Shown here one piece after another: positions 23,589-33,646 of a DNA stretch of 64,000 nucleotides (its first letter is position 1; the number at the start of each line of letters is the position of its first letter). Location of the stretch: contig JADKHM010000019.1 of NCBI GenBank assembly GCA_016721735.1, forward strand, positions 682,001 to 746,000. The letters are read 5' to 3'. Source of the DNA: Flavobacterium sp. Its GTDB lineage: Bacteria > Bacteroidota > Bacteroidia > Flavobacteriales > Flavobacteriaceae. The notes beneath the pieces are model-generated. The model was not told where the DNA came from. It did no database searches and worked only from the letters and a program-made list of their open reading frames with translations. The translations under genes were made by a program, and so were the position numbers.

Positions 23589-23596
23589 TATATTTG
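23589..23596 (+). promoter_or_regulatory. -7 element of the large T9SS protein gene
   Basis: TATATTTG ends only four bases before an ATG at 23601, which would then lie at the transcription start. This favours the in-frame ATG at 23610. TTTG occurs at 23569-23572 with a somewhat short 16-base spacer. Confidence 0.55.
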
Positions 23597-23609
23597 AAAA
23601 ATGTTAAAA

Positions 23610-26600
23610 ATGAAAAAATCACTCCTTATTATCGTAGTTCTCAATTTTTATTGTGGCTATGCTCAGTTTAATTCGAACGCACCTTGGCTGGAAAAAGATT
23701 CCTTGTCGCAATCAGGAAAAGCGGATATTAACCATTTAGTTTCTGTGTTTGATCAGTATTGGCGAACTAGAGATAAAAGCAAAAAAGGCAGCGGATACAA
23801 GCCTTTTATGCGATGGGAATATCATTGGAGAAATATGACTAATCCAGAAGGATTTTTGATTACTCCAGGAGAAATGTGGGCTGCATTTAACGAAAAGAAG
23901 TCAGCAAAAGCAAATAGATTAAATAGTCCCAACGCAGTTCCGGCAAGTAACTGGGAACCCATCGGTCCGTTTGGAAATGCGTCTGCACAATCAACAAGAG
24001 CAAGAGGAAGAGTGAACACAGTTTGTGTCGACCCTTCCAATCCCAACACCATTTATATGGGAACTCCAGCTGGCGGAATTTGGAAGAGCATGGACGCCGG
24101 AATCAATTGGCAACCTTTGTCTGATAACTTACCACAAATTGGAGTTTCGGGCATCGCTGTCGATTACTCAAATCCAAATGTAATTTATATCGCTACTGGT
24201 GATAAGGACGCAGGCGACACCTATTCAATAGGGGTGATGAAATCTATAGATGGAGGTGCAACTTGGAATACAACAGGCTTGACTCTTACGAGTAGTACGT
24301 ATCGCGCGGGAGATATTCTAATTCATCCTTTTAATAATCAAATACTTTGGTGTGCAACCAATACCGGAATTTTCAAGACAGTCGATGGCGGTATATCATG
24401 GACGAACGTGCGAACCGGTAATTTTTCATCAGGATCGATTCGACTAAAACCAGGAAACCCGTCAACAGTTTATGCAGTTTCCAACACGAGATTTTTTCGT
24501 TCGACGGATGAAGGAAGTACATTTTCAACAGTCTTAACCGGATTGCCCTCAAGCTCTGGAAGATTGGTCATGGATGTTACTCCAGCGAATCCAAATTACG
24601 TTTATATTTTGAGTGCATCTACTTCAAGCGCGGCATTTCAGGGAATATACAGATCGATTGATGGCGGAACTAGTTTCGTAAAAACCTCTGGGACAACTGA
24701 TGTGTTTCAAAACACACAAGCTTATTATGATCTGGCATTAGCGGTTTCTTCAACCAATGCGGATGAAATATATACGGGCTGTCTCAATGTGTGGAAATCA
24801 ACAAATGGCGGTGCAACTTGTACTGTATTGAATAACTGGAATACCTACAACAATCGATTTACACATGCAGATATTCATTATTTAGGATTTTTTGGCAACA
24901 ATCTCTACTGCGGAAGTGATGGAGGTATTTATCAATCATCAGATAATGGTGGAACATTTGTCGAAAAAACTGGTGCAGCTCAAATAGGGCAAATTTATAA
25001 GTTAGACGTAGCAAAGCAAACTGCTTCTAAAATTGTCGCAGGATTTCAAGACAACGGAGGCTTCGCCTACAAAAATAATTTATGGAAAGATTATCATGGT
25101 GGCGACGGCATGGATAATGCCATTGATCCAACCAACAGTAATATGTATTACGGGTTCTTGTATTATGGGGAAACATTGTTTATTAGCAACAATGGCGGGA
25201 GTTCATTAACATCAACAGTTGGGGCACCATCTGGAGAATCTGGAAATTGGGTGACACCTTTGAAAGCAAATAGTGCAGGGGAACTTTTTGCAGGATTCAG
25301 TCAATTGTATCGACTTAATGGTTCCGCTTGGGTTCAGCAAAGTGTCTCTGGACTTAGTGGAAGTAACTTAGAACTAATCGCCATTGATCCGAGCGATGAC
25401 AATATTATGTATGTTGTGAATGGCGGAATTTTATATAAAAGCGTCAATAAAGGAATTAATTTCAATTTGATTTATTCCTCGCCAACCAGCAGTATAACGT
25501 CGGTAACGGTGCATTCTTCTAATAGCAATATAATTTATTTGACTACCGAGGGAACTTCGGGTAAAGCCTATATATCCACAAACGGAGGAAGTTCATTTTC
25601 GAATTTCAATACAGGTTTGCCCAATATTGGTAAAAACGTTATTGTGCACCAAGGCGGAAATTCAGTAAACCCGCTGTATGTCGGAACAAGTCTAGGCGTA
25701 TATTATAGAGATGATACGATGACGCAATGGGAACCTTTTGACACCAATTTACCCAATGTTTCTGTGACTGATTTAGCGATTAATGTGGAAGACGAAAAAT
25801 TAATTGCCTCCACCTACGGAAGAGGCATTTGGCAAACAAGTATTCCTTTCGAAATCCTGCAAAATGACGTAAGGATTGAACAATCGCAAGAAATATCAGG
25901 TGAAATTGCTTGTAACGGCGTTTATTTCCCTCAAGTTACCATTCAAAATCGAGGGACAAATACAATCAATACGGTTTCTTTTGACTACCAATATAACGGA
26001 ACGCCACTAAATTATGTTTGGAATGGAACGCTAAATTCTCTGGAGTCTACAACAATTGACTTACCTCAAATTGTAACCACTTCAGGTGCGTATTACCTAA
26101 ACGTAACGGCGACCATGAGCAACGATGAAAATTTGTCAAACAACCAATCTAGTACGCTGTTTTATGTAAATACCGCTGGAACTGTTGGCGTAGTGAACAA
26201 CTTTGAAAACGGTACGCCGAATTTGATTTCATACAATCAAGTTGGACAAGATCAATTATGGCAAAAAGGAGTAAGCACAAAAACGCTTCTCAATACGGCA
26301 ACGTCAGGAAATCAGGTGTATGCTACCAATCTTAGTGGGAATTATTCCGATGATACAACTGCCTATTTGGTTTCTCAGTGTTACGATTTGTCGCACGTCG
26401 TCAACCCAATAATCAAGTTTAATCTTGCTTTTGATTTGCAAAACTCAAGAGATTTATTGTATATGCAGTATTCAACAGATTTTGGTGCGAATTGGGATAC
26501 ACTCGGAACAGCCAGTGATGTCAATTGGTATAACTCGTTTTCAGTGCCATCGGCTACTGGTGGTGGATGCGTAAATTGTATCGGTTCGCAGTGGTCTGGA

Positions 26601-27008
26601 AGGAATTTGGCACAGTTAGAATATAGCTTGCCGCTAAATTTCATAAACGATCAGACGAATGTGATTTTTAGATTTGTTTTTAGATCAAATGAAGTGACCA
26701 ATTATGAAGGTGCGATCATTGATAATTTTATGATAGATGGCGTGCTAGAAACACAGGATTTTGACCTTACTAAATTGGCGGTTTACCCAAATCCATCGAA
26801 GTCCATATTTAATGTTTCCTTTGGAAATGCGGTACCTAAATCAATTGAAATTTATGATCTGACTGGAAAGGTTATTATTTCAAACACCGATTTTAAAAAT
26901 ATTCAAAACAATTACGCTATTGATCTTTCTCATGCGGCTAGTGGCGTATACTTCTTGAATTTCAAAACAGAAAACCTAAGTGTTACTAAAAAAATCATCA
27001 AAAATTAG
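23610..27008 (+). CDS. Secreted BNR/sortilin-type beta-propeller protein with T9SS type A domain
   Basis: The 1132-residue protein has a signal peptide (MKKSLLIIVVLNFYCGYAQ). From about residue 110 to 750 it repeats blade motifs such as IYMGTPAGGIWKSMDAGINW, GVMKSIDGGATWNTTG and FKTVDGGISWTNV, the S-x-D-G-G-x-T-W pattern of BNR/VPS10-like propellers. Two beta-sandwich-like regions follow. The last 80 residues (LTKLAVYPNPSKSIFNVSF to FLNFKTENLSVTKKIIKN) are a type A sorting domain for T9SS export and cell-surface attachment. The start at 23610 fits the promoter. No glycosidase catalytic motif is evident, so a binding or scaffold role, or a glycan-active role of unknown kind, is possible. Confidence 0.85.
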   Translation: MKKSLLIIVVLNFYCGYAQFNSNAPWLEKDSLSQSGKADINHLVSVFDQYWRTRDKSKKGSGYKPFMRWEYHWRNMTNPEGFLITPGEMWAAFNEKKSAKANRLNSPNAVPASNWEPIGPFGNASAQSTRARGRVNTVCVDPSNPNTIYMGTPAGGIWKSMDAGINWQPLSDNLPQIGVSGIAVDYSNPNVIYIATGDKDAGDTYSIGVMKSIDGGATWNTTGLTLTSSTYRAGDILIHPFNNQILWCATNTGIFKTVDGGISWTNVRTGNFSSGSIRLKPGNPSTVYAVSNTRFFRSTDEGSTFSTVLTGLPSSSGRLVMDVTPANPNYVYILSASTSSAAFQGIYRSIDGGTSFVKTSGTTDVFQNTQAYYDLALAVSSTNADEIYTGCLNVWKSTNGGATCTVLNNWNTYNNRFTHADIHYLGFFGNNLYCGSDGGIYQSSDNGGTFVEKTGAAQIGQIYKLDVAKQTASKIVAGFQDNGGFAYKNNLWKDYHGGDGMDNAIDPTNSNMYYGFLYYGETLFISNNGGSSLTSTVGAPSGESGNWVTPLKANSAGELFAGFSQLYRLNGSAWVQQSVSGLSGSNLELIAIDPSDDNIMYVVNGGILYKSVNKGINFNLIYSSPTSSITSVTVHSSNSNIIYLTTEGTSGKAYISTNGGSSFSNFNTGLPNIGKNVIVHQGGNSVNPLYVGTSLGVYYRDDTMTQWEPFDTNLPNVSVTDLAINVEDEKLIASTYGRGIWQTSIPFEILQNDVRIEQSQEISGEIACNGVYFPQVTIQNRGTNTINTVSFDYQYNGTPLNYVWNGTLNSLESTTIDLPQIVTTSGAYYLNVTATMSNDENLSNNQSSTLFYVNTAGTVGVVNNFENGTPNLISYNQVGQDQLWQKGVSTKTLLNTATSGNQVYATNLSGNYSDDTTAYLVSQCYDLSHVVNPIIKFNLAFDLQNSRDLLYMQYSTDFGANWDTLGTASDVNWYNSFSVPSATGGGCVNCIGSQWSGRNLAQLEYSLPLNFINDQTNVIFRFVFRSNEVTNYEGAIIDNFMIDGVLETQDFDLTKLAVYPNPSKSIFNVSFGNAVPKSIEIYDLTGKVIISNTDFKNIQNNYAIDLSHAASGVYFLNFKTENLSVTKKIIKN

Positions 27009-27036
27009 TCATTAATCATTCCAATAAATTTACGTT

Positions 27037-29103
27037 ATGAATACACAATTTAATTGCAAAGCAATCGTATTGCTGTCGCTGTTAATAGGATCCTCAGCAA
27101 TCTATGGGCAGGCCACTAAAGCTAAAACCAGTCAAGGAATCAGTGTTTCCGACATGGATCAAAAAGTAAAGCCCAATGACGATTTTTATCGCTACGTAAA
27201 TGGCTCTTGGTTAGACAAAACGGAAATCCCAAGCGATAAAACTTCCTATGGGAGCACCTACATTTTGTTTGAAAAAACGGAAAAGGACGCGCTCAATATT
27301 TTGAAAGATGCGGTTAAGAACCCAAAGTACAAAGCCGATTCTGACCAAGGAAAAACAGTTACGTTTTACAAGTCAATCATTGACACAGTTTCTCGAAATG
27401 CACAGGGAATTACTCCAATAAAAAAGTATTTGGATAAAATCAACGCCATCAAAACCAATGAAGATTTAGTAAAGCTGATGATTGAAATGGAACCCATCGG
27501 CGGCATTGGGTTTTTCTCTATTGGCATTGGCGCAGATGACAAAGACAGCAATAAAAACTCAGTTAATTTGATGCCTGGCAGATTGGGTCTTCCAGATCAA
27601 GAGTACTATATTTCTGAAGAGAAAGATTCAAAAGAGAAACGCGATAAATACGTAGCTCACGTTGCGAAAATGTTTGCCTTTTTTCAAGATGATACGCCCG
27701 AAAACAACCTTCTAAAGGCGCAAAAAGTGTTGGATCTAGAAATTGAAATGTCGAAACCTAGACTAAATCGAGTAGAGCGTAGAGATAGCAGAAAACAGTA
27801 CAATCCGATGACGCTGCCAGAATTACAAAAAATGGTTCCTGCTGTCAATTGGGTCGACTATTTTTCTGGATTGGGATTCAAAAAAATAGACACTATCATT
27901 GTGTCACAACCACGCTATATGCAAGGATTGCAAACTATTTTAGCAGCCAATAAAGTGGAAGATTGCAAACAGTATATGCGTTGGGCATTGCTCAACAGAA
28001 CGGCGGGACAATTGACAAATAAAATAGGTGACGCTAATTTTGGTTTCTATGGGACAACTCTTAATGGTATTTTGAAAAGAAGACCATTGGAGGAACGCGC
28101 TTTGCAAACTGTAAATAATTCCATAGGTGAGGCGTTAGGAAAATTGTACGTCGACAAAATGTTTCCGCCAGAAGCAAAAGCTAAAGCGGAAAAAATGATT
28201 CAAAACGTGATTGCAGCCTACAAGGTTAGGATTAACGCATTAACATGGATGTCTGCTACGACCAAAGTAAAAGCCATTGAAAAACTAAATAAGTTAATCA
28301 TCAAAATTGGCTATCCAGACAAATGGGAGGATTATACTACGCTAAATATCAAATCTGCGAGCGAAGGTGGAAGTTATTTCGAAAATGTCAACGCGATTTC
28401 ACTTTGGAATTTCAGGGATGATATGGCAAAATTAGACAAGCCTGTTGATAAAACAGAGTGGTTTATGTCTCCACAAACGGTAAATGCTTATTACAATCCA
28501 TCGTATAACGAAATAGTCTTTCCAGCGGCAATTTTACAAACTCCATATTACAATTATCAAGCTGACGAGGCAGTTAATTATGGTGCAATTGGCGCAGTTA
28601 TCGGACACGAAATCTCTCATGGATTTGATGATTCAGGATCGCGCTACAATGCAGATGGAAACTTAGTCGATTGGTGGACCGAAGAAGATTTAAAACAATT
28701 TGAAGTATTGGGCGCAGCGTTAGCAGAGCAGTTCAGTGCTACTGAGGTCTTACCTGGCGTAAAAGTGGATGGTAAATTTACTTTGGGTGAAAACATCGGA
28801 GATTTAGGAGGCGTTAATGCCGCTTACGATGGACTTCAAATGTATCTAAAAACGCAACCCAAACAACCTTTAATTGATGGTTTTACGCCGGAACAAAGAT
28901 TCTTTATTTCTTGGGCGACAGTGTGGAGAAACAAATCAAGAGAAGAAGCGCTAAAGACACAAGTAAAAACAGACCCGCATTCGCCAGACCAAATAAGAGG
29001 TTATTTGCCTTTAATGAATGTAGATGCATTCTATAAGGCGTTTAATATTAAACCTGGAGATAAAATGTATCTCGCCCCTGAAAAGAGAGTAAAAATTTGG
29101 TAA
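27037..29103 (+). CDS. M13 family zinc metallopeptidase (neprilysin/PepO type)
   Basis: The 688-residue protein has a signal peptide (cleavage near AIYGQ) and an M13 N-terminal domain starting VKPNDDFYRYVNGSWLDKTEIP. The catalytic HEISH lies at 524-528 in AVIGHEISHGFDDSG. The third zinc ligand and partner aspartate lie in GENIGDLGGVNAAYD, and the protein ends RVKIW, the usual M13 terminus. It should cut oligopeptides in the periplasm or outside the cell. It begins 28 bases after the T9SS gene and probably shares its transcript. It has no lipobox. A terminator follows at 29117-29152. Confidence 0.95.
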   Translation: MNTQFNCKAIVLLSLLIGSSAIYGQATKAKTSQGISVSDMDQKVKPNDDFYRYVNGSWLDKTEIPSDKTSYGSTYILFEKTEKDALNILKDAVKNPKYKADSDQGKTVTFYKSIIDTVSRNAQGITPIKKYLDKINAIKTNEDLVKLMIEMEPIGGIGFFSIGIGADDKDSNKNSVNLMPGRLGLPDQEYYISEEKDSKEKRDKYVAHVAKMFAFFQDDTPENNLLKAQKVLDLEIEMSKPRLNRVERRDSRKQYNPMTLPELQKMVPAVNWVDYFSGLGFKKIDTIIVSQPRYMQGLQTILAANKVEDCKQYMRWALLNRTAGQLTNKIGDANFGFYGTTLNGILKRRPLEERALQTVNNSIGEALGKLYVDKMFPPEAKAKAEKMIQNVIAAYKVRINALTWMSATTKVKAIEKLNKLIIKIGYPDKWEDYTTLNIKSASEGGSYFENVNAISLWNFRDDMAKLDKPVDKTEWFMSPQTVNAYYNPSYNEIVFPAAILQTPYYNYQADEAVNYGAIGAVIGHEISHGFDDSGSRYNADGNLVDWWTEEDLKQFEVLGAALAEQFSATEVLPGVKVDGKFTLGENIGDLGGVNAAYDGLQMYLKTQPKQPLIDGFTPEQRFFISWATVWRNKSREEALKTQVKTDPHSPDQIRGYLPLMNVDAFYKAFNIKPGDKMYLAPEKRVKIW

Positions 29104-29116
29104 GAATTATAGAAAC

Positions 29117-29152
29117 AAAAAGCCCGCTGTAACAATTATCAGTGGGCTTTTT
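29117..29152. terminator. Bidirectional terminator between the M13 and DMT transporter genes
   Basis: AAAAAGCCCGCTG and CAGTGGGCTTTTT form a stem with a 10-base loop and a T-run on either strand. It lies between convergent genes and would end both. Confidence 0.85.
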
Positions 29153-29157
29153 GTTGT

Positions 29158-30087
29158 TTAGGAAAATCGCTTTTTATTTCTTAAATCTAAATTCACCAAA
29201 TACAATCCAACCAGCACAATAAATCCTCCAAAAGCGATATACAACGTTAATGGTTCGCCGAATATAATCGAGCCTAGAATAACCGCAACAATAGGATTGA
29301 TATAAGCATAAATACTGTTGATTTCCGCGGGCAGTTTTTGCAAAGCATAAATAAATGCAATAAAAGTCAACACTGATCCAATAATCACCAAATAAGCAAT
29401 AGACCACCAGGAATTGGAAGGAATATCAGCTAAAGGAATCGTATTTCCTGTTGCGCCAATCACCGTAAAAAGTGACAAACTCGAAATCAGCATTTGCAAT
29501 CCCAGACTAAAATAAGGGTTGAAACTGGCAGCCTTTTTCTTTGTATACAAGGTACCGAAAGCCCAAGTAAGTGTCGCAATTAATGACAAGAAAATGCCAA
29601 AACCGAAATTGGGATCTAGGAAATCTATTAAGTGTTCGTAGAAGATAATACAAACTCCAAAAAAGCAAGTGGCAATCCCAAAGACCGCTTTTGCATTGAG
29701 TTTTTCTCCTCTGAAGTACATAATAATGACAATCCAAATCGGGAATATCGCACCGAGTATGGCACCTAATCCGCTACTGATATATTTGATTCCCCAGGTG
29801 CTTAGACCATTGCTCAATACGAAATTGAGCAAGCTTAATATTAGTATTGTTCTCCATTGCTGAGGTTTCGGCCAAGGTGTTTTCTTCAACAGAAAATAAC
29901 CGACATATAGTATTCCTCCTAGAAATTGTCTAATCGCAACGAGCTGCATGGGCGGCATGTGTTTCACACCTTCTTTTGAGGCAATCCAAGTGGTTCCCCA
30001 GAAAAAACTCACCCAACACAAAGCTAGAATTGGCAATCCGATGGCGTCAATTTTTGACGAAACCGCATTTTTTATCTTTGTTCTCAA
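29158..30087 (-). CDS. EamA/DMT-family transporter, TTG start
   Basis: The 309-residue inner-membrane protein has about ten helices in two EamA repeats (first near residues 18-145, second near 160-300), with the usual SFFWGTTWIASKEGVKHMPP start. DMT proteins export amino acids, metabolites or drugs; the substrate is unknown. The frame has no ATG before residue 43. A TTG at 30087 follows the epimerase stop codon after one base, and an in-frame stop lies upstream, so TTG is the likely start by coupling. It is the third gene in an M28 peptidase-epimerase-transporter operon. Confidence 0.85.
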   Translation of the reverse strand: MRTKIKNAVSSKIDAIGLPILALCWVSFFWGTTWIASKEGVKHMPPMQLVAIRQFLGGILYVGYFLLKKTPWPKPQQWRTILILSLLNFVLSNGLSTWGIKYISSGLGAILGAIFPIWIVIIMYFRGEKLNAKAVFGIATCFFGVCIIFYEHLIDFLDPNFGFGIFLSLIATLTWAFGTLYTKKKAASFNPYFSLGLQMLISSLSLFTVIGATGNTIPLADIPSNSWWSIAYLVIIGSVLTFIAFIYALQKLPAEINSIYAYINPIVAVILGSIIFGEPLTLYIAFGGFIVLVGLYLVNLDLRNKKRFS

Positions 30088-30088
30088 T

Positions 30089-30892
30089 TTAAAGCGGGTT
30101 TATTTTAAAGCTGTACTGAAGAACTTCGTGGATTTTGTCGCTCGAAATTATTTTTCCATTTGATGCCGAATCGGGATTGAATTCAGGTAATTCTAAATGT
30201 AGTTCGCGTGCTTTCTTAGTATAATAATCTTCTCTTGAAGGATGAAAAGGCGTTACTGCATTAAACGTTTCACCCCAACAACCTTGCTTAATAATAGATT
30301 CGAGAACGCCGATGCAATCTTCTAAGTGAATCAAATTGATTGGCGCCAGCGGATTTTCGATGTTTTTTCTTCCAGCCAAAAATTGAATTGGATGTCGATC
30401 TTGTCCGATTAAACCACCAAAACGAACAATAGTTTTACTGAAATTAGGATTGCTTTTTAAAACGTTTTCTGATGCTAACAATTGTCTGCCACTTTCAGTG
30501 GTGGGTTCGTGTATAATGTCTTCGGTAATGATCTCGTTTGTATCAGCATATACAGAAGTGGAACTGACAAAAACAACGTTCGAAACACTTGATTGTTCAA
30601 TATGCGGAATCAATTGCTGTATTTTTGAAACAAAATCTTCTCCGCCGATTCCTCGAATTTTTGGTGGAATGTCAATTATTAACACAGCTGATTTATCCAA
30701 AAAGGCAGCTATTGGGCCGACTATTTCTTGCTCGAAAACAGCAATTTCGTAGGGAAGTATGTTCCAACTTTCTAACAACGACAACTTGTCGATTGAGGTT
30801 GTACTGCCTTTTACAACATATCCACTTTGAATTAACTTTTTCGCTAGAGGCAAGCCTAGCCAACCACAACCTAAGATACTGATTTGTGTCAT
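30089..30892 (-). CDS. NAD(P)-binding epimerase-like protein (YeeZ type)
   Basis: The 267-residue protein begins with an unusual Rossmann motif ISILGCGWLGLPLAKKL, as in the YeeZ group of extended short-chain dehydrogenase-like proteins. VVFVSSTSVYAD holds the serine-tyrosine region, and later IVRFGGLIGQDRHP fits a substrate loop. A complete YxxxK active site is not evident. It overlaps the M28 peptidase stop by four bases (ATGA), so translation is coupled. Its reaction is not known; it could be a sugar-nucleotide or other NAD(P)-dependent enzyme. Confidence 0.8.
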   Translation of the reverse strand: MTQISILGCGWLGLPLAKKLIQSGYVVKGSTTSIDKLSLLESWNILPYEIAVFEQEIVGPIAAFLDKSAVLIIDIPPKIRGIGGEDFVSKIQQLIPHIEQSSVSNVVFVSSTSVYADTNEIITEDIIHEPTTESGRQLLASENVLKSNPNFSKTIVRFGGLIGQDRHPIQFLAGRKNIENPLAPINLIHLEDCIGVLESIIKQGCWGETFNAVTPFHPSREDYYTKKARELHLELPEFNPDSASNGKIISSDKIHEVLQYSFKINPL

Positions 30893-33279
30893 TTTGCTTT
30901 TAAGGTGTCAACAAGTTGTGTGGTACTGTCTTTAGCTGTTTTCGCAGTGCCGGAAACGGCCACAGGAATTGATGTTATGGCTACAGATTGTCTTATTTTT
31001 TGCTGAATAACAACAGCGTCGTTTAACACAAAAGGCATTGGCATCATCCAACTTTCTCGAGGTTGAATCTTGAAGGCCGGATTGTTGAGCAAATCAAACG
31101 AACTTTCCAATAGTGACATGTCAAAAACTGTATTTTTTGGGATGCAGAAGTCAAGATATAATGGTTCATTGTCAACCACGTAATAGCTAAGTACGCGACT
31201 AGAAGTTCTTTTATATAAGTCTCCTTTTTGATCAATCGATTTTGCACCGTTAGCTTTTAAATTATAGATATTCATGTTTTTATTGGCCAAGATATCATAT
31301 CGGTTCACCAATCGATTTGGGGCTATTTTGATTTTGAAATATCGAAAATTCCCAACAATCGAATCGCGAACAAATAAGATGGTTGGCGCGGCGATAGAAG
31401 CTACTGGTGCTTTAGCTGTAAAAGTTATTTTTGAACCGTATTTACTAAACAAGTCGTTTGAGATGTCTGCAGCACTTTCAGTTGGATTTTCACCGATTAG
31501 TTTTTTGGTCCAAGAATCTAAGTTATTGTCGTAAGTCGCCCATCGCGCTTGATTTTTGTTGACATCCAACACATAAATTAAGCTGTTTGGTTTGGTTTGT
31601 CTTTCGCTATAATCTGAAGAAAAATGTGCAATACCTATAAACGCAACTGCTATTAAAAAGAAGCTTGCCGCCCATAGTTTTTTGTTTGAAAAAGCACCAA
31701 AAACAGGCAACAGCAGACCAAAAACCAATACAAGAAGAGCCGTGCTTCCAACTAACATCTTTAGACCTAAGCCAATTGGGAATTGTACAAAAAGAGGAAC
31801 AAAAATGAAAATAGCGGGTAGTAAGAACAGTAAATTTAGAAAAAGACTGGTTTTCTGCGTTAGAATAAAGTACGCCAACATCAACAAAGTAAACCAAACT
31901 GGAATTATGAAAAATGCTGCTCCTGGCAAATAGAATGTAATTCCAAAATTGATTAATAACCATATAAATAGTGGCGCTATCGTTTGATTTAGATTTGAAA
32001 TTACCGCATTCGAATTGGAATAAAAAAGAAAACCAAATGCAAGCGCCAAAGATGAAAATGCCGCAATATAATAATGGCCATTGTACGTAAATCCTTGAAG
32101 TATGTCGTTGTAACTAGGATAAAATAGCAACAAAATTTTCCAGCCAAAATATGCGAAAATCCCTGTAGCTGTTAGTGTTCCGAATAGATTAATGAAACCA
32201 TTGAATATATGTTTTCCAATCAATATTTTTTTCCCTAACCCTATAAATACAAGTAAAACAAAAAAGATAAAAGCGCCAATGGCCATGTTCAAAATCCACG
32301 AAAAAGGATAAGTTACAAAGCAAAAGGGAATATTAAAATAGACGAAATCTTCCGTCGATTCTAGATTCTGCAAATTAGCATTGGAAAAATAACTTAGCAA
32401 AGGCATCAAATAGGAACCTTGATGCGCTACTGTGGATTGGTTTACATTGGCATAAGAATCTTGTTGGGTATGATAGTTAAAGTGGTTATCAATAAAAGCA
32501 AAATTAAATCCTTGGATCTTTCCTTTCTCTCTAAAAACAGTCAAATCCGTATCATTTGGGAGCATTTTATAAATGCTATACATCAAAGAATTAGCAACAG
32601 GGTACTTTGGGTTTGCTTTCTTAAACCCATCGACTAGTGCGGCGTTTCCGCGATTCACTTCCATCAGCATATAACTTGGACCTGAAGTGCCCCGCGCTTC
32701 AAAATTGATGGTCAACCCAACTTCTCTTGCCCATCGATGTTTTGTGACAAAAAGAGCCGCGCCATTTAGACCTAATTCTTCAGCATCTGAAAATAATACG
32801 ATGATGTCGTTTTTGTGAGATTTGTTTTGATGAAGAAAAGCACGTAATCCTTCTAGAATTGTTGCCAAGCCAGAGGCATCGTCGCTGGCGCCTTTTGAAA
32901 ATGAATGTGGCGCACTGTCGTAATGCGATAACAACAACAAGGCTTTTGATGTGTTATCGCCGTCGATACGAGCAATAATGTTTCTTGACTTTACAAAGTT
33001 GCCCCATTCTGTCAATGTAGTTCCCTCCTGAATTTGAGGGTGTAGCCCAAGTTTTTCTAATTCGTGTACAAGGTAATTTTCCACGTCGGTATGGTTTCTT
33101 GAACCGACATAATGGGGTTTTTGGGAAATAAACTTGATGTGCTCTAAGGCTTTATTTGTCGAAAATTCAGACAATCCTGTTGAATTTGATACCCAAGCTG
33201 GCATCGTCGAGTAATATAGAATTCCTATTACAACTGCAATAAAAGTAGCAGCTAGAATAGAATTATTGTTTTTTTTCAT
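30889..33279 (-). CDS. Membrane-bound M28 family zinc aminopeptidase
   Basis: The 796-residue protein has one N-terminal membrane helix and an M28 peptidase domain. Metal ligands are seen in LLLSHYDSAPHSFSKGASDDASG (His, Asp), LFSDAEELGLNG (Glu-Glu pair) and a later DNHFNYHTQQDSY histidine. Six or more membrane helices follow (about residues 330-560), then an outward-facing C-terminal domain. This resembles bacterial relatives of Fxna/ERMP1 peptidases. It probably trims peptides in the periplasm. It is the first gene of a coupled operon with an epimerase and a DMT transporter; a zinc-ribbon gene lies just upstream on the same strand. Confidence 0.9.
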   Translation of the reverse strand: MKKNNNSILAATFIAVVIGILYYSTMPAWVSNSTGLSEFSTNKALEHIKFISQKPHYVGSRNHTDVENYLVHELEKLGLHPQIQEGTTLTEWGNFVKSRNIIARIDGDNTSKALLLLSHYDSAPHSFSKGASDDASGLATILEGLRAFLHQNKSHKNDIIVLFSDAEELGLNGAALFVTKHRWAREVGLTINFEARGTSGPSYMLMEVNRGNAALVDGFKKANPKYPVANSLMYSIYKMLPNDTDLTVFREKGKIQGFNFAFIDNHFNYHTQQDSYANVNQSTVAHQGSYLMPLLSYFSNANLQNLESTEDFVYFNIPFCFVTYPFSWILNMAIGAFIFFVLLVFIGLGKKILIGKHIFNGFINLFGTLTATGIFAYFGWKILLLFYPSYNDILQGFTYNGHYYIAAFSSLALAFGFLFYSNSNAVISNLNQTIAPLFIWLLINFGITFYLPGAAFFIIPVWFTLLMLAYFILTQKTSLFLNLLFLLPAIFIFVPLFVQFPIGLGLKMLVGSTALLVLVFGLLLPVFGAFSNKKLWAASFFLIAVAFIGIAHFSSDYSERQTKPNSLIYVLDVNKNQARWATYDNNLDSWTKKLIGENPTESAADISNDLFSKYGSKITFTAKAPVASIAAPTILFVRDSIVGNFRYFKIKIAPNRLVNRYDILANKNMNIYNLKANGAKSIDQKGDLYKRTSSRVLSYYVVDNEPLYLDFCIPKNTVFDMSLLESSFDLLNNPAFKIQPRESWMMPMPFVLNDAVVIQQKIRQSVAITSIPVAVSGTAKTAKDSTTQLVDTLKAK

Positions 33280-33292
33280 AGCAATAGCATCA

Positions 33293-33646
33293 TTATGTGT
33301 TAAAGTCTCTTTTTACCAAAATAAACAGCTGTTTATTTAAGTTCAAGTAGCCTTGATTATACACAAAGTAGTAGGTTTTTCCGGTTTTGGTTTGAAGTTG
33401 ATTCGTGTAGAATTCAAAATCAAATCCTTTATTTAGTAGTTTGGTTCTTGTTATTTTTGTCTTTTTATCGGTGTTCAATTCCGACAAAATCCGGTAATTC
33501 TTGCGCAATTTATTATTGATATTACGCATAAAATTGTTGGTGTCTTTATTGATTTTGTTGTTGTAGCTATTTCTACAACCATCACAGCAAAATTTTTTGT
33601 CTTCACGGCCTGCAATAGCATCTCCGCATTCTAAACAGTTTTTCAT
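33293..33646 (-). CDS. Small zinc-ribbon protein (DUF2116-like)
   Basis: The 117-residue protein starts MKNCLECGDAIAGREDKKFCCDGCRNSYNN, a four-cysteine zinc ribbon (CLEC...CCDGC) like DUF2116 proteins. It then has an asparagine- and lysine-rich helical stretch and a small C-terminal sheet with FDFEFYTNQLQTKTGKTYYFVYNQG. It is probably cytoplasmic and could bind nucleic acid, but the function is unknown. It lies 13 bases before the M28 peptidase gene on the same strand. Confidence 0.75.
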   Translation of the reverse strand: MKNCLECGDAIAGREDKKFCCDGCRNSYNNKINKDTNNFMRNINNKLRKNYRILSELNTDKKTKITRTKLLNKGFDFEFYTNQLQTKTGKTYYFVYNQGYLNLNKQLFILVKRDFNT

